Below, piece by piece: positions 21,913 to 33,661 of a DNA stretch of 64,000 nucleotides. Position numbers and translations under genes: made by a program. Source of the DNA: Panulirus ornatus (lineage: Eukaryota; Arthropoda; Malacostraca; Decapoda; Palinuridae); NCBI RefSeq assembly GCF_036320965.1, contig NC_092287.1:5925297-5989296 (forward strand), in the 5' to 3' direction. The notes beneath the pieces are model-generated. The model saw nothing but the letters and a program-made list of their open reading frames with translations. It was not told where the DNA came from and did no database searches. Numbering within the stretch: the first letter of the stretch is position 1; the number at the start of each line of letters is the position of its first letter.

Positions 21913-22870
21913 GGAGCTGGCGACGAAAGATAACAGCTCTCAAGACTAAGTGATCTTTGTGATTCATTGGATCTGGCGATGAAAGATAACAGCTCCCAAG
22001 ATCAAGTGATTTATGTGATTCATTGGATCTGGTGATGAAAGATAACAGCTCCCAAGATCAAGTGATTTATGTGATTCATTGGATCTGGCGATGAAAGATA
22101 ACAGCTCCCAAGATCAAGTGATTTATGTGATTCATTGGATCTGGCGATGAAAGATAACAGCTCCCAAGATCAAGTGATTTATGTGATTCATTGGATCTGG
22201 CGATGAAAGATAACAGCTCCCAAGATCAAGTGATTTATGTGATTCATTGGATCTGGCGATGAAAGATAACAGCTCCCAAGATCAAGTGATTTATGTGATT
22301 CATTGGATCTGGCGATGAAAGATAACAGCTCCCAAGATCAAGTGATTTATGTGATTCATTGGATCTGGCGATGAAAGATAACAGCTCCCAAGATCAAGTG
22401 ATTTATGTGATTCATTGGATCTGGCGATGAAAGATAACAGCTCCCAAGACTAAGTGATTTATGTCATTCATTGGATCTGGCGATGAAAGATAACAGCTCC
22501 CAAGACTAAGTGATTTATGTCATTCATTGGATCTGGCGATGAAAGATAACAGCTCCCAAGATCAAGTGATTTATGTGATTCATTGGATCTGGCGATGAAA
22601 GATAACAGCTCCCAAGATCAAGTGATTTATGTGATTCATTGGATCTGGCGATGAAAGATAACAGCTCCCAAGACTAAGTGATTTATGTGATTCATTGGAT
22701 CTGGCGATGAAAGATATCAGCTCCCAAGATCAAGTGATTTATGTGATTCATTGGATCTGGCGATGAAAGATAACAGCTCCCAAGACTAAGTGATTTATGT
22801 GATTCATTGGATCTGGCGATGAAAGATAACAGCTCCCAAGACTAAGTGATTTCTGTGATTCGTTTAGCCT
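21913..22870. repeat. 56-bp minisatellite
   Basis: About 17 head-to-tail units of exactly 56 bp (for example ggatct at 22,025 and 22,081), each with gatgaaagataacagctccc and aagtgatttatgtgattcat. Units are nearly identical. Two main variants, aagatcaag and aagactaag, are interspersed. A single diverged unit occurs at 54,360-54,415 in another LINE-B copy (ttctcaagaccagagtgatc), so the array expanded from one segment of that element. Confidence 0.95.
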
Positions 22871-23358
22871 TGTGCATGTGTGAACCAGACACCGAGAAGA
22901 GTTTAGCAAATAACGTGGTACTATTTTGAGATATAGAAGTAAATAATTCGTTTCTCAGATCATACATTGATGGCGATCCATGTAGTGCTTAATGTAGAAG
23001 TGAACGTGAAATGTTATACATCGGCTGAGTGGTGAAAGCTGTCCATCCAGACGGTTCACACTGGAAAAAGATCACCCGCGAAGAATGTAAACACCAGTTA
23101 GAATGAAAGATACACTGTAGATAGAGAAGTAGTGAGTTCCCATGAGAAGGAAGAATGAATGAAGAAAACTACGAATGATAAGGAAAGAAACCCAAAGATA
23201 TTATATACACATACATGAAGTAGGAGTAACGGGAAATCAGGAATTATACGAAATCAGAGATTACCTCCTTGATGGTGGGAGAGAAAGTACGTAAACGTGT
23301 CTATGGAAATTTGCAATTTATTGATTGAACAATATAGATGGGTAGTCTGCTCAAAATT

Positions 23359-23360
<2 letters not shown>

Positions 23361-23420
<60 letters not shown>
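23361..23420. repeat. (GA)n microsatellite
   Basis: About 60 bases of pure GA inside the LINE-B remnant. Confidence 0.97.
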
Positions 23421-23422
<2 letters not shown>

Positions 23423-23705
23423 AGCATGTTGAAAATAAGCTCATATATATTGAAATATTGGAAAATATATTGAGGGAGATTGGTCATTCCAGAGAAAATT
23501 CAGTTCCAGCTCCAGGTGGAATCGCAGCCACATGTGTCACCAAGACGAATATAGCAGTAGCATTACAGATGATGTTTGAGGCATAGTCGAGATGAGAGCA
23601 GAATAGCAGACATTCACATATTGGCATATGTAACACTTGACACACAAAGTAGGTTAGCAAATGCCTAAATAATACTTGCCATTGAGCTTGACCTCGATTG
23701 TAATA

Positions 23706-23822
23706 AGTCTTTAAAAGAGTGATGGAAGAATTGGTCATAAGCCATGTTTTAAAAGAGTGATGGAAGAATTGGTCATAAACCATGTTTGAAAAGTGATGGA
23801 AGAATTGGTCAGTAAGCCATGT
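23706..23822. repeat. Triplicated about 45-bp repeat
   Basis: Three tandem copies of aagagtgatggaagaattgg followed by tcataagccatgtt or close variants, inside the LINE-B remnant. Confidence 0.9.
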
Positions 23823-23984
23823 AAGCAAGAATGGCTTCATTAAACGAAGGCCAACATAGATCTGTGCCAGAAAAAAAAATGATATAAGGCAAACCCAATT
23901 ATTACCTCATTATAATAAGGAAGTTTAATCCAGGGGAAAAATAATGAATACTGTTTGCCACGACTTTGCGAAAGCATTTGATAA

Positions 23985-24275
23985 ATTGAACGCACGATTT
24001 TGCCTGGAGAAGGTTGCAGAACATAACATTAAGAAAAGGTAGAAATGAACGCACGATTTTGCCTGGAGAGGGTTGTAGAACATAATATTAAGAAAAGGTG
24101 GAAATGAACGCACAGTTTTGCTTGGGAAAGGTAGCTGAACAGAACATGAAAAGGTAGAAATGAACGCATAATTCTTCTTGGAGAAGGTTGCAGAACATAA
24201 CATTAAGAAAAGGTAGAAATGAACGCTCAATTCTGCTTGGGGAAGGTTGCTGAACATAACATGAAAAGGGAGAAA
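23985..24275. repeat. About 60-bp minisatellite inside RT palm
   Basis: Five tandem units of about 57-62 bp starting at atgaacgcacgattttgcct. Each unit re-encodes the RT segment LNARFCLEKVAEHNIKKR, so the array arose by duplication within the RT reading frame. Units two to five carry small indels. Confidence 0.9.
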
Positions 24276-24802
24276 TATGAGTCGAGGATTTTCTAACGTG
24301 ACCCAGGTCAAAGTGTGGTAGCGGAGAGAACCATATCTGTGGAGGGTGTTCCATCTGGGGGAACCACAGGGGGCAGTGTTGACCCCAGTGCTCATTGGAA
24401 TGTTATCGGACATCAAGGGCAAAGTGCGACAAGGGGGCTTTGCTGATGACACCCCAGAGTTAGTAGAATGTTTGGATGAGAAGTTGATGTAAGAGGACAT
24501 GCGAAAAGACTGAGACTGACACATCTGTATGGGCTGAAGCCAACCCGATGGGATTTGATGAAGGTCACCCAGAGGAAATCTGTGATTCAGCAGGGACATT
24601 GATGGAAGGTGGAACAAAGTGGAAGATTTGGGTGTCATGGTGGAACACAGTGGAAGATTTGGGTGTCATTGGGAATGAGAAACTTTCAAGATTTCAGAAA
24701 GCGTATTGAGAAGGTATCGCCAGCATGTCAGGTGATGAGTGGTATGATTCTGAGAATTTTCTCGACAAGAGAGAGAGAAAAAAACATTGATGAAAAGGTT
24801 TA

Positions 24803-24906
<104 letters not shown>

Positions 24907-25432
24907 GTGAAGTGGAATACTTCTGTGTTGTATGGTCTGCAGTGAAACAAATGGTAGAAATAAACTGAGAATTCAGAAGCACCTCATAAGTAAAATTGAG
25001 GGGGATGGAACAGCACAAAAAGCTGCAAGAATTGCAATAATATTTGAGAAAGAAAAGGAGAGAGCGAGTCATAACATATGGTAATCTGCGCTTGGCCACC
25101 AATTGAAGATATAAAGCCTCACTACAGGGAAGATACAGAGTTGTTATTGTCTTTGATAATACTGTGGAACAATGCTAAATGTATCGGGACAAAAGTGTAT
25201 GATAAACCCAACCAGGAAACACAAATGAGTGATCGGTTTAGTTGCCAGAAACATGTCTGGGTGGACGAACTACTGAGACACCTTAACGAATACTCTTCCT
25301 CCTGGCTGAAATTAGTCGCCGATGAACCCAGGTAGATGATTATGTAAAGCGGGTCGTTGCTCCTCACACAGAACGTGTGCTGACTGTCTTAGACACGCCA
25401 TTATGGCTAAATGTCTTGTAGGTTAGGTTAGG

Positions 25433-25436
<4 letters not shown>

Positions 25437-25476
<40 letters not shown>
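25437..25476. repeat. (CT)n microsatellite
   Basis: Pure CT dinucleotides, about 40 bases. Confidence 0.95.
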
Positions 25477-25481
<5 letters not shown>

Positions 25482-25502
25482 AAATATAACTATAATTTTT
25501 TA

Positions 25503-26760
25503 ATGCATGTTTGCCATTTCCTGCCATGTCGAGGTAGCACCAGGAACAGACGAAAAAATGGCCCCTATCCACCACAGTCAGGCCCCAGAGACTTTTCCTT
25601 GGTTTCCCCCCAACTGTTTAACATGCCCTGGTTCACCTCATTAACAGCACTGTCCCCTGTAAAGTACATCACTCCAATTTGTTAATTCCCATGCACATAT
25701 TTCGCCCTCTACGTATAGGCCCACAGCACTCAAAATCTTATTTACTACATCTCTCCTTCTCCAGTTAGGCCTCCCCATTCTCCCTGTCCTCTCCACTTCT
25801 GGCACATATATCTTCTCAGTCAAACTCTCCTCACTTATCCTGTCAATATTTCCAGTTTCAGCACACCCTCTTCAGCTTTCTTAACCATTCCCATGACCAC
25901 GCTTCTCTCATGCCCTATTATTACGTTCCCGATGAACCCATCTCACGTCACACATTGTCCTCGAATATTTTTTCCGACATGGTCACCCCCTTTCGTACAT
26001 TCTTAGCTATAGCCCATGCCTCGCATCCGTCCCAACACTGTCAGGCCTTCAAACTTACCCAGTTTTGCCCTTCCAAATAGCAGTCTCTCTTTCCGTACAT
26101 TCCTCAATGCTCCTAAACCCTTCGCCTCCTCACCCACACTGAGTCATGCTTGGCTTCCGTGGTTCCATCCACTGCCATATCTACTCCTACTTATCTAAAA
26201 CACTTCCCTTTCACACTCGCCTCGACGAACCTGTCTTATTTCACTGTTCTGCCAAACTTAATGACTACTTTTGTGCACATTTTTATCGAGTCTCGCCTGT
26301 CACACTCTCCCAACCTCAGACACCAACATCTGCAGTTTCTCACTAGAATCTTTCACCAGCGCCGTGTCTCCAGCAACCAACAACAGACTTACCTCCCAGG
26401 CCTCACTCTCCAAGACCCATGCATTTACTTTCCTTACCACCCTATCCATAATAAGCAAATTAAACAGCCATGGTGACACACACCCCTGTCGCAGAGCGAC
26501 TTTCACCACTCGGTATAAACTCCTCGCTGCTTCTAGGAGCATTCTTCCTTCACCATATATTCGTAACACCTCCCTTAAGGCATCTCTGTCAACCGTATCC
26601 TATGCTTTGTTCAGATCCATGAATACCACATACAAATCCCTCTGGTAAGTATTTGTCACCCATGTTCTTCAAAGCAAATGCCTGATCCACATCCTTCCTT
26701 CCCTGTCTGATATTCTGTGCTTGCCTCCACACTGTCACCTCTCCTTGTCATATATAGTCA
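25503..26760 (-). mobile_element. LINE-A copy, 3' half, diverged
   Basis: Minus strand, 3' end at 25,503 (tgtttgccatttcctgccat). The C-terminal region encodes TEKIYVPEVERTGRMGRPNW and RRRDVVNKILSAVGL. Further 5', 26,300-26,569 encodes MLRIYGEGRMLLEAARSLYR, then LRQGCVSPWLFNL, MDRVVRKVNAWVLE and VAGDTALVKDSSEKLQMLV. The RT motif C is VAGD instead of the usual FADD, a lesion at the catalytic aspartate. Extends at least to the antisense of the upstream RT (to about 26,745). Confidence 0.8.
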
Positions 26761-28770
26761 TCTTTATCCCCCTGTTGTGTTTTCCATGGTCAAGCATTAC
26801 TCGAATGAGATTCCATTTTGACCCACAGTTTTTATTTTCTTAATACCCATTATTAAAGAACCTTGTTCAGGTCTTACCATTTTCTCTCTTGTTCAGTAAA
26901 TTGATTATTTTCTTAGCTGGATGCCTAAGGAAAGAATACTCGTCATATGCATATGGATATCTGCACTAAAGTAAATTATAAGCTGCTGGCATGTCAAACT
27001 TATGATTCATACAAATTATTCGTCATTTCAGTATCAATTTACTGTATGTGTGTGTTTGGTATTTGCATGTGAATCAGGTCATGGCCGTACCATGGTTTTA
27101 TTCTATACATTTTTGGGGTTGAGGGTCTTGGGGCTGCAGTAAGTGATATGATTATATTGATATTGAATTTATTGCCATCTTTGTATGGATTAGGCATGTT
27201 ATCTTTTCAATTATGTGGTTGCATGCCGTTGCCTTAAGTTGCTTCCTGTACCTTGATTGTCTGTAGAAACTTGTCCTGTGTTTGTTGGGTTTATTAAGAA
27301 TTGTGTCAGTATAGTTTGTATCTAGATTCCACTAAGGTGTGATGTGGCCCCTTGCGAATATTGGCTACGGGGGCATGATGATATTGTGAATACATGTCGG
27401 GGTTGGGGGGTTTAGGAACCCCAACCCTTTGGAAAACTTGAATCGCACACGGTGCATGCATGCACTTGGTGAGCCCCCATGTAAATGGGAATGGAGTTGA
27501 AGATAATAGATAGATAGTACATGTGCATTTCTTTTTGTTTCATGTCTCTGTCTCAGACACCTGCCTGTACAATAACAAAGGTAGGAAGAGTTAGTTTTGC
27601 TGTGATTTGGGATATGTGTTTGTATGGACACATTTCTTGAATATGTTGTGTCTTTTGGTTTGTTTCTGTGGAGCCATTTATTGTATGTCATGACTACATT
27701 GTTGGCCTATCTTATACTGCATATATATATATTTTTTTTGTATCTCTCATCCTTGCTTCATCTCTACTATTATACTATTACAATCTCTCCCACTTGGGTG
27801 CAGCTGCCTCCCTTATTTAGATTTCTTGAATACAATCTTTAAAAATGAGAATATGAAATTATTGTTTTTTGACGTCTAACTAAACCATAAATTCACTCCT
27901 TGTGTTGGACCGAAGATTCTTATTATAGAAGTGCTTAGCATTTTGCTTGCAGTCATATTTGCATTAGTTGGCTGCACGTAAGTAGCTGTAGTCTTAAGCT
28001 AAGGCATTCCCTTCTTTTTTTTTTTTCTTTGCTTTCCTTTTCCATGTGTGTACGTAAACCTCTTCGAAGCGCCATGATATCTGGTGAAGTTCATACCGTT
28101 CGAAAGTGTCCAGCGACCCCTTGATATGTCAGGGCTTGATGTAAGGGCTCCTGGGAGTGCCCACGTTGTTCGTCCAGCCGTAATTGCCTCTTAAAGAACT
28201 TAGTAAATGACTTCGTTAAAACGGTAGCGTTGTGTGATGTGTTGGGTCGTAAATACATGGTATGTATAAGGTTGCTGAGGGGGAGGGAAAAGAAATGAAC
28301 ATCAAGTTATTGTTGGTGAACTGCATTTTTGTTGACGTACATAATGTGTGCTTGCTCATGCCTATGCCCTATTTAGTGTTCAAGATCTGCACACCCAGAA
28401 AGTCTCTATAATTCAGCTACATTCAATCCGTGAAGAATGAACAAGTTTTCACATTTATTAGCAGTCACTTTTAGGAGCAGTTTGATCCCACTTAGGAGCG
28501 GTTTGATCCCTAAATCCCTTGAGGCCGATTGTTTTAAGTAATTGTTGATAAATGAAATGCGCTTTTATAAGACGGGACTACCACAGTTTAGACGGGGGTG
28601 AAGTGCGATTTGTATGTCTGTTGTTCCATTGACTGCATTTATGAAGACATGGCTGCTACGTAAAAGTAAAATTCACTTCATTGTACATCAAGTTCACGTT
28701 ATCAGTCCCTCTTCAAGGTGAGGCGTAAAGTCATTGGTGTAGGCCAGTCACTTACTACTGTGTGGTCGCT
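26761..28770. other. Unassigned AT-rich sequence
   Basis: Two kilobases without a gene I can support. gggttggggggtttaggaac at 27,401-27,420 leads into ccccaaccc, a small inverted repeat (27,400-27,426). T-run at 28,015-28,026. gcagtttgatcccacttagg with a partial duplicate near 28,475-28,510. Confidence 0.4.
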
Positions 28771-29750
28771 TTTTAGATGTGGTTATGCCTAACAAGATAA
28801 GAGGGAAGTAGAGCTAGAGATGTGGTTATACCTATCAAGTTAAGGGGGAAGTGGAACTAGAGATGTGGTTATACCCATCAAGATGAGGGAAGTGGAGCTA
28901 GAGATGTGATTATACCCACCAAGATAAGGGAAGTGGAGCTAGAGATGTGATTATACCCACCAAGATAAGGGAAGTGGAGCTAAAGATGTGGTTATACCCA
29001 TCAAGATAAAAGTGGAAGTGGAGCTAGAGATGTGGTTATACCCATCAAGATAAGGGAAGTGGAGCTAGAGATGTGGTTATACCCATCAAGATAAGGGAGG
29101 TGGAGCTAGAGACCTGGTTATACCCATCAAGATAAGGGGGAAGTAGAGCTAGAGATGTGGTTATACCCATCAAGATAAGGGAAGTAGAGCTAGAGATGTG
29201 GTTATACCTATCAAAATAAGGGAAGTAGAGGTAGAGATGTGGTTATACCCATCAAGATTAGGGAAGTGGAGCTAGAGATGTTGTTATACCTATCAAAATA
29301 AGAAGTAGAGCTAGAGATGAGGTTATACCCATCAAGATAAGGGAAGTGGAGGTAGAGATGTGGTTATACATCAAGATAAGGGAAGAAGAGCTAGAGATGT
29401 GGTTACACATCAAGATAAGGGAAGTGGAGCTAGAGATGTGGTTATATCCATCAAGATAAGGGAAGTGGAGCTAGAGATGTGGTTATACACCAAGATAAGG
29501 GAAGTAGAGCTAGAGATGAGGTTATACCCATCTAGATAAGGAAAGTGGAGCTAGAGATGAGGTTATACCCATCAAGGTAAGGGAGGTGGAGCTAGAGATG
29601 TTATACATTAAGGGAAGTAGACCTAGAGATGTGGTTATACATCAATATAAGGGAATTGGAGCTAGAGATATGGTTATACCCATCAAGATAAGGGAAGTGG
29701 AGCTAGAGATGAGGTTATACCCATCAAGATAAGGGAAGTGGAGCTAGATG
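28771..29750. repeat. 41-bp minisatellite
   Basis: About 24 imperfect head-to-tail units of about 41 bp containing gctagagatgtggttatacc and catcaagataagggaagtgg. Several units lack ccc or other short blocks (29,365-29,500, 29,590-29,650). Unlike other arrays here, I see no retroelement next to it. Confidence 0.95.
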
Positions 29751-30119
29751 AGCTATTTGCATGTCACCTGTGATTTCTTTTTTTTTTATGCCAGCATTTG
29801 TAATTACTGCCGTAAAGAAGCACACAACTGATAAAAGATAAGGGCAGACTTAGTTAATGGGCGGATCCACCATTAGCCTATTGGAGGGTTGAAATTCAGC
29901 AGGGTAGACACCCCCCCCACACACACATCTTACGCTCGTATACGCATTTATGATCGTAATTGATACGTATTACACGTTTTTCCTGTCTTGCCGCTAAACG
30001 CTTCATTGATCGTAGGTCATTTAGTTTTGCTGTTTTCTTCTTACTATGATTGATAATGCTGATGGTAGTGTACTTTCTGCTGTTATGTCTTCATATTCAG
30101 CTGACAGATACTTGTTTTA

Positions 30120-30181
<62 letters not shown>

Positions 30182-31370
30182 TAATCAACAGTAGTGAATG
30201 TTTTCACTGCTAATGTTTTGAATGCCAATCCTATACCCATATTCCTTCTTGCCTTTCTAATGAGCCAAAGTTTTTTTCTTTCGTTGATTTTTCCTCATCT
30301 TTTCCTCTGTCCATTTTCTCTATGTATGTATATATCACAAGATGCATGTTTGTCATATACTGCTCCCCTAGTTGTACTAAGGTGGTGGGGCTTACTCATT
30401 CGAGTCCTGCCGAAATGTATGCTTGATACTTAAGTTGATCAGAAAACTGGTCGTTAATCATTCGTGTATGTTGATACAAACTCGTCAGATAAAGCGGAAA
30501 AGTCATTCACACTGAATAGATAAAAGATTTGAGTAGGAAATTGCAATTTAATCTTACCTGGGACTAAGTCCCATCTTTATTGAGAAGTAAAAGTGTAGCT
30601 TTTTGTGCTAAAGGAAATTTTTAGTTGCCATACACTTGGTTCATGCTGAAAATCCGAGTGATCTGTTTTTGTTAAGGTATGGGATATTGGGCAATGGATG
30701 ACCCCATTACTGAAGGTGTGCATATGTCGTTTATATTTGGCAAAGTTTTGATCCCATTGGAACATGATGTTATTCAGGACGGTTGACCCATTAGGGACGA
30801 TAGAATACTTGCTGCCGGTACACATCTAAACATTCAACTCCTCTGTGGCTGGTTTCCCTGGGAAGCATTTTCAAGTGTTTGGGATGTGCCTAATTCATGT
30901 CGTATTCAATGATCCCGTTCATTTTGAATATGTATCTCCCTTACCTCCATTAATACCTCTTGGGCGTTCATATTTTTATGAATTTTGGCACTGTCTGAGG
31001 CTTCATCTTCATGTTGAATGCAGTTTTTTTTTTTTTTTTTATAAGTGCTATGAAATAAAGTCTTATGAACAAAGAACAGCTTCCCTTCACCTTTCTTTGA
31101 CCGTGGCCAGTGTGGCTTATCCATACTCCTTCCTTCTGCAGACATATTCATCACATATGTAACTTCTGGTGGCCTTCACCTTCACCCTTTTAACATCAAC
31201 CCTTGTGCTCGGCTTGTCTCTAGCCAGGTTTTACCACAGCTCTTTTGTTCTTGGTCTGTGTACTTCATGTGTTACATCTTTGAATGTCTTAACTCCAAGT
31301 GTCACCGTGGTATTTACCTCACCGAAGTAGTCGTCAAATGTGTCCTATGCAGAGCGTGCAGGGCGGGTGA
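29751..31370. other. Unassigned sequence with a TA tract
   Basis: No gene recognised. A C-run (29,911-29,920), a (TA)n tract (30,123-30,178) and a T-run (31,023-31,042) are present. ORFs of about 80-105 codons here have no recognisable features. Confidence 0.4.
30123..30178. repeat. (TA)n microsatellite
   Basis: About 56 bases of TA, without an adjacent retroelement end that I can recognise. Confidence 0.97.
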
Positions 31371-32935
31371 TTATTAAGTGTGCTCTGTTGTATCTTCTTT
31401 ATGGTAGTTTGGTCCGTGTGGATGAAGGGTCTGAGGGTATGTTGAAGTGATGGTTGTCTGGTTGTGTCGATGAGGGTTTGTCGAGAGCGTAAGGGGGATA
31501 GTGTGACTCGGGTGTGTCTAGGGAGTGTGGTTTTTTGATTGGTGTATCCCTGTTGGGTTGGGAGGTCGGGTTATTTACTGCCTTTCATGTTATTGTAAAT
31601 GTTTTGTCTATGCTATATTTGTTGTGGGGTAGAGTGATCTCTTGAGTAAAGGTTACTGAATTGAGGCATGGGCGAGCTTTTCATATCTACTTCTAGTACT
31701 GTTTTATGGACTGAGTGCCAAGCATGTTTAGCTGGAACTGGCTTATTGGGAGGATTCGTTTCGTTGTGAAGATGTTTGGTGGTCGCGGGTGCTCGGCATC
31801 CTAGGATTGTTCCGAGTGCCCTATTTCGTGTGGGTTACTCCTTTATTATGTATGCTCGGGAGGGGGTGGAAAAAGAAACTGTTCATTGTGGAGAGGATCA
31901 ATTGCTTGTCGAGGGTATCTCAATTGAGATTCTTTTTCTCGTCTGAATCCAGTTCCAGTTAATGTTTTGATGGCATTTCGTTTGTTTGTTTTTGGTGTTG
32001 GGAGGGAATGTCATATGTGTGTCGTATGTGATGACAAGAACGGTTGGTGTTTTGCTCAGAGAGAGACACTGTCCATTCAAGGTGACTGGTGGTGGTTGTG
32101 AGCTGGATGCCTGTCTCTCTGGGGTTCACAGAGGGATTGAAGACTTGTGTGGAGATGGAGACATTCTGTTCTGGGTCAGCCACTGTGTTTCAAGTTTCCG
32201 CTGCGGTGTCAGGGTGTGATGTGAGGTTACCGTCATATGAAAGGACCTTCTTAAGGTTTGCCTGTGTTAATGAGAGGTCGTGTTGGAAGAGGTTGAAGGA
32301 AACTGGAGAAAGAAATCTTCCCCGGGAACTTCATTTTATAGCTTTAGTCTTGTAGAGCTGAACCCATTGCGAGTGATTCTGGGAGGATGGCCAGCAATGA
32401 AGTCGGCATACTGGCACGGTGGCCAGCTGTGAAATAGGCTAGCCCCTTTTTTGTCATTGTTGTGGAGGATGAGGTTAAGTATTCTTTGTTTAGGGACGTG
32501 TTGGGAGACGGTTCGAGATACTTCGTTGGACTACTGCCACAAGGGCTTTGCGGGATGGGGGATGTGGTTGGTTGAATCCGTCCAGGATTTGTTATATGAC
32601 GTCAGTATCTCGGATGGTGGGATGAGTGGTTGGGTTTGAAGCCTTGCTGTGTGGGCGAGACAGGGACGTAGTATTTGATTCGTATGACTTGCTTTTTACA
32701 TGTTTGGATACTGAGGTTAGAAGTGATATATGGCGGTAGGAGTAGCGGGAATTGGGTGGTTTTAGGGTTGGTATTACTATGGTGGTTAGTTTCCAGATGA
32801 TGGCGCGATTTCTTTGTGTAGGCAGTAGTTGCAAATATCTCAAATGGGCCATAGTGTTTCATGTGATAAGTTTGACATATTGTCAGGAACTGTATTTCGG
32901 CAGGTGACCTCAGATATGTATCATTCATTATAACT
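31371..32935 (-). mobile_element. LINE-D (Jockey-like) RT remnant
   Basis: Minus strand. 32,602-32,928 encodes YLRSPAEIQFLTICQ, then (adjacent frame) IVIPTLKPPNSRYSYRHISL, LTSVSKHVKSKSYE, and then PVSPTQQGFKPNHSS, the Jockey-group block P-ILKP-K-P-SYRPISLL and P-SPTQHGFRPNHST. Downstream, 31,940-32,480 matches the LINE-D piece at 3.4-4.0 kb, and 32,460-32,600 matches 56,680-56,810. Frames are broken. Confidence 0.75.
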
Positions 32936-33224
32936 TAATTTAGTATTTATCAGTTTCTTGTTGATATTCTCAACTTTTCAAATGATTCTCATGGACTGCT
33001 GAGGTAGATCACCAATAAATTTAGCTGGACAAGTTCATATCAGGGGTAGAACCAGACGTCGGAACCACTAGTGTAGTTCTTCTTAGGTATACGGTAACAC
33101 GGCACAACACAACACACCACGTATCTCGTGTCACACTTTCAGCGGTAAGAACAGTACGGTTTGGTCTAGGTTTATATACACAAAAAAATCAAAGATCAAA
33201 GGGAAGGTTATTGACGATTGAGGG
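32936..33224. other. Spacer before the Penelope element
   Basis: No gene seen. Contains ggcacaacacaacacaccac (33,101-33,120). Could include the 3' end of the Penelope-like element, but I recognise no ribozyme here. Confidence 0.3.
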
Positions 33225-33598
33225 ATGACTACGTTAGGCAGTTTATCCTTATCTGACCAGTGAACGCTGGCCCGCTGTAGGCCAGACGGGCTTGCTGTGA
33301 TGTGTGCCGCCACCAGTTGTCGTCTCGCCTTCGTTGCAACAGGTCACATGTGGAGCACTCGGTCACGCAAGAAGATCCGCCAGTCTGTAGGTTTCTGCTC
33401 AGGTATCTCTCCTTAATGTAGAGCTGGACCTCGAGGGTCTGAAAGCGCCAAGGTTCGGGTGAAGTGTCGAACATAGACGTTCCGTTCTCCAACTTCTCCT
33501 TTGTGAGGGTGGTGATGTGGCGGGATCTCCGGTGTCTCTTTGGGCTCCCGCTTTGTAAATGACACGAAATACTTCGGGACAATTTAATGGGGGTCATG

Positions 33599-33661
<63 letters not shown>

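Noticed and set aside
21384..22870. Possible CRISPR array
   Set aside because: Units are head-to-tail without unique spacers, in a eukaryotic context; these are minisatellites.
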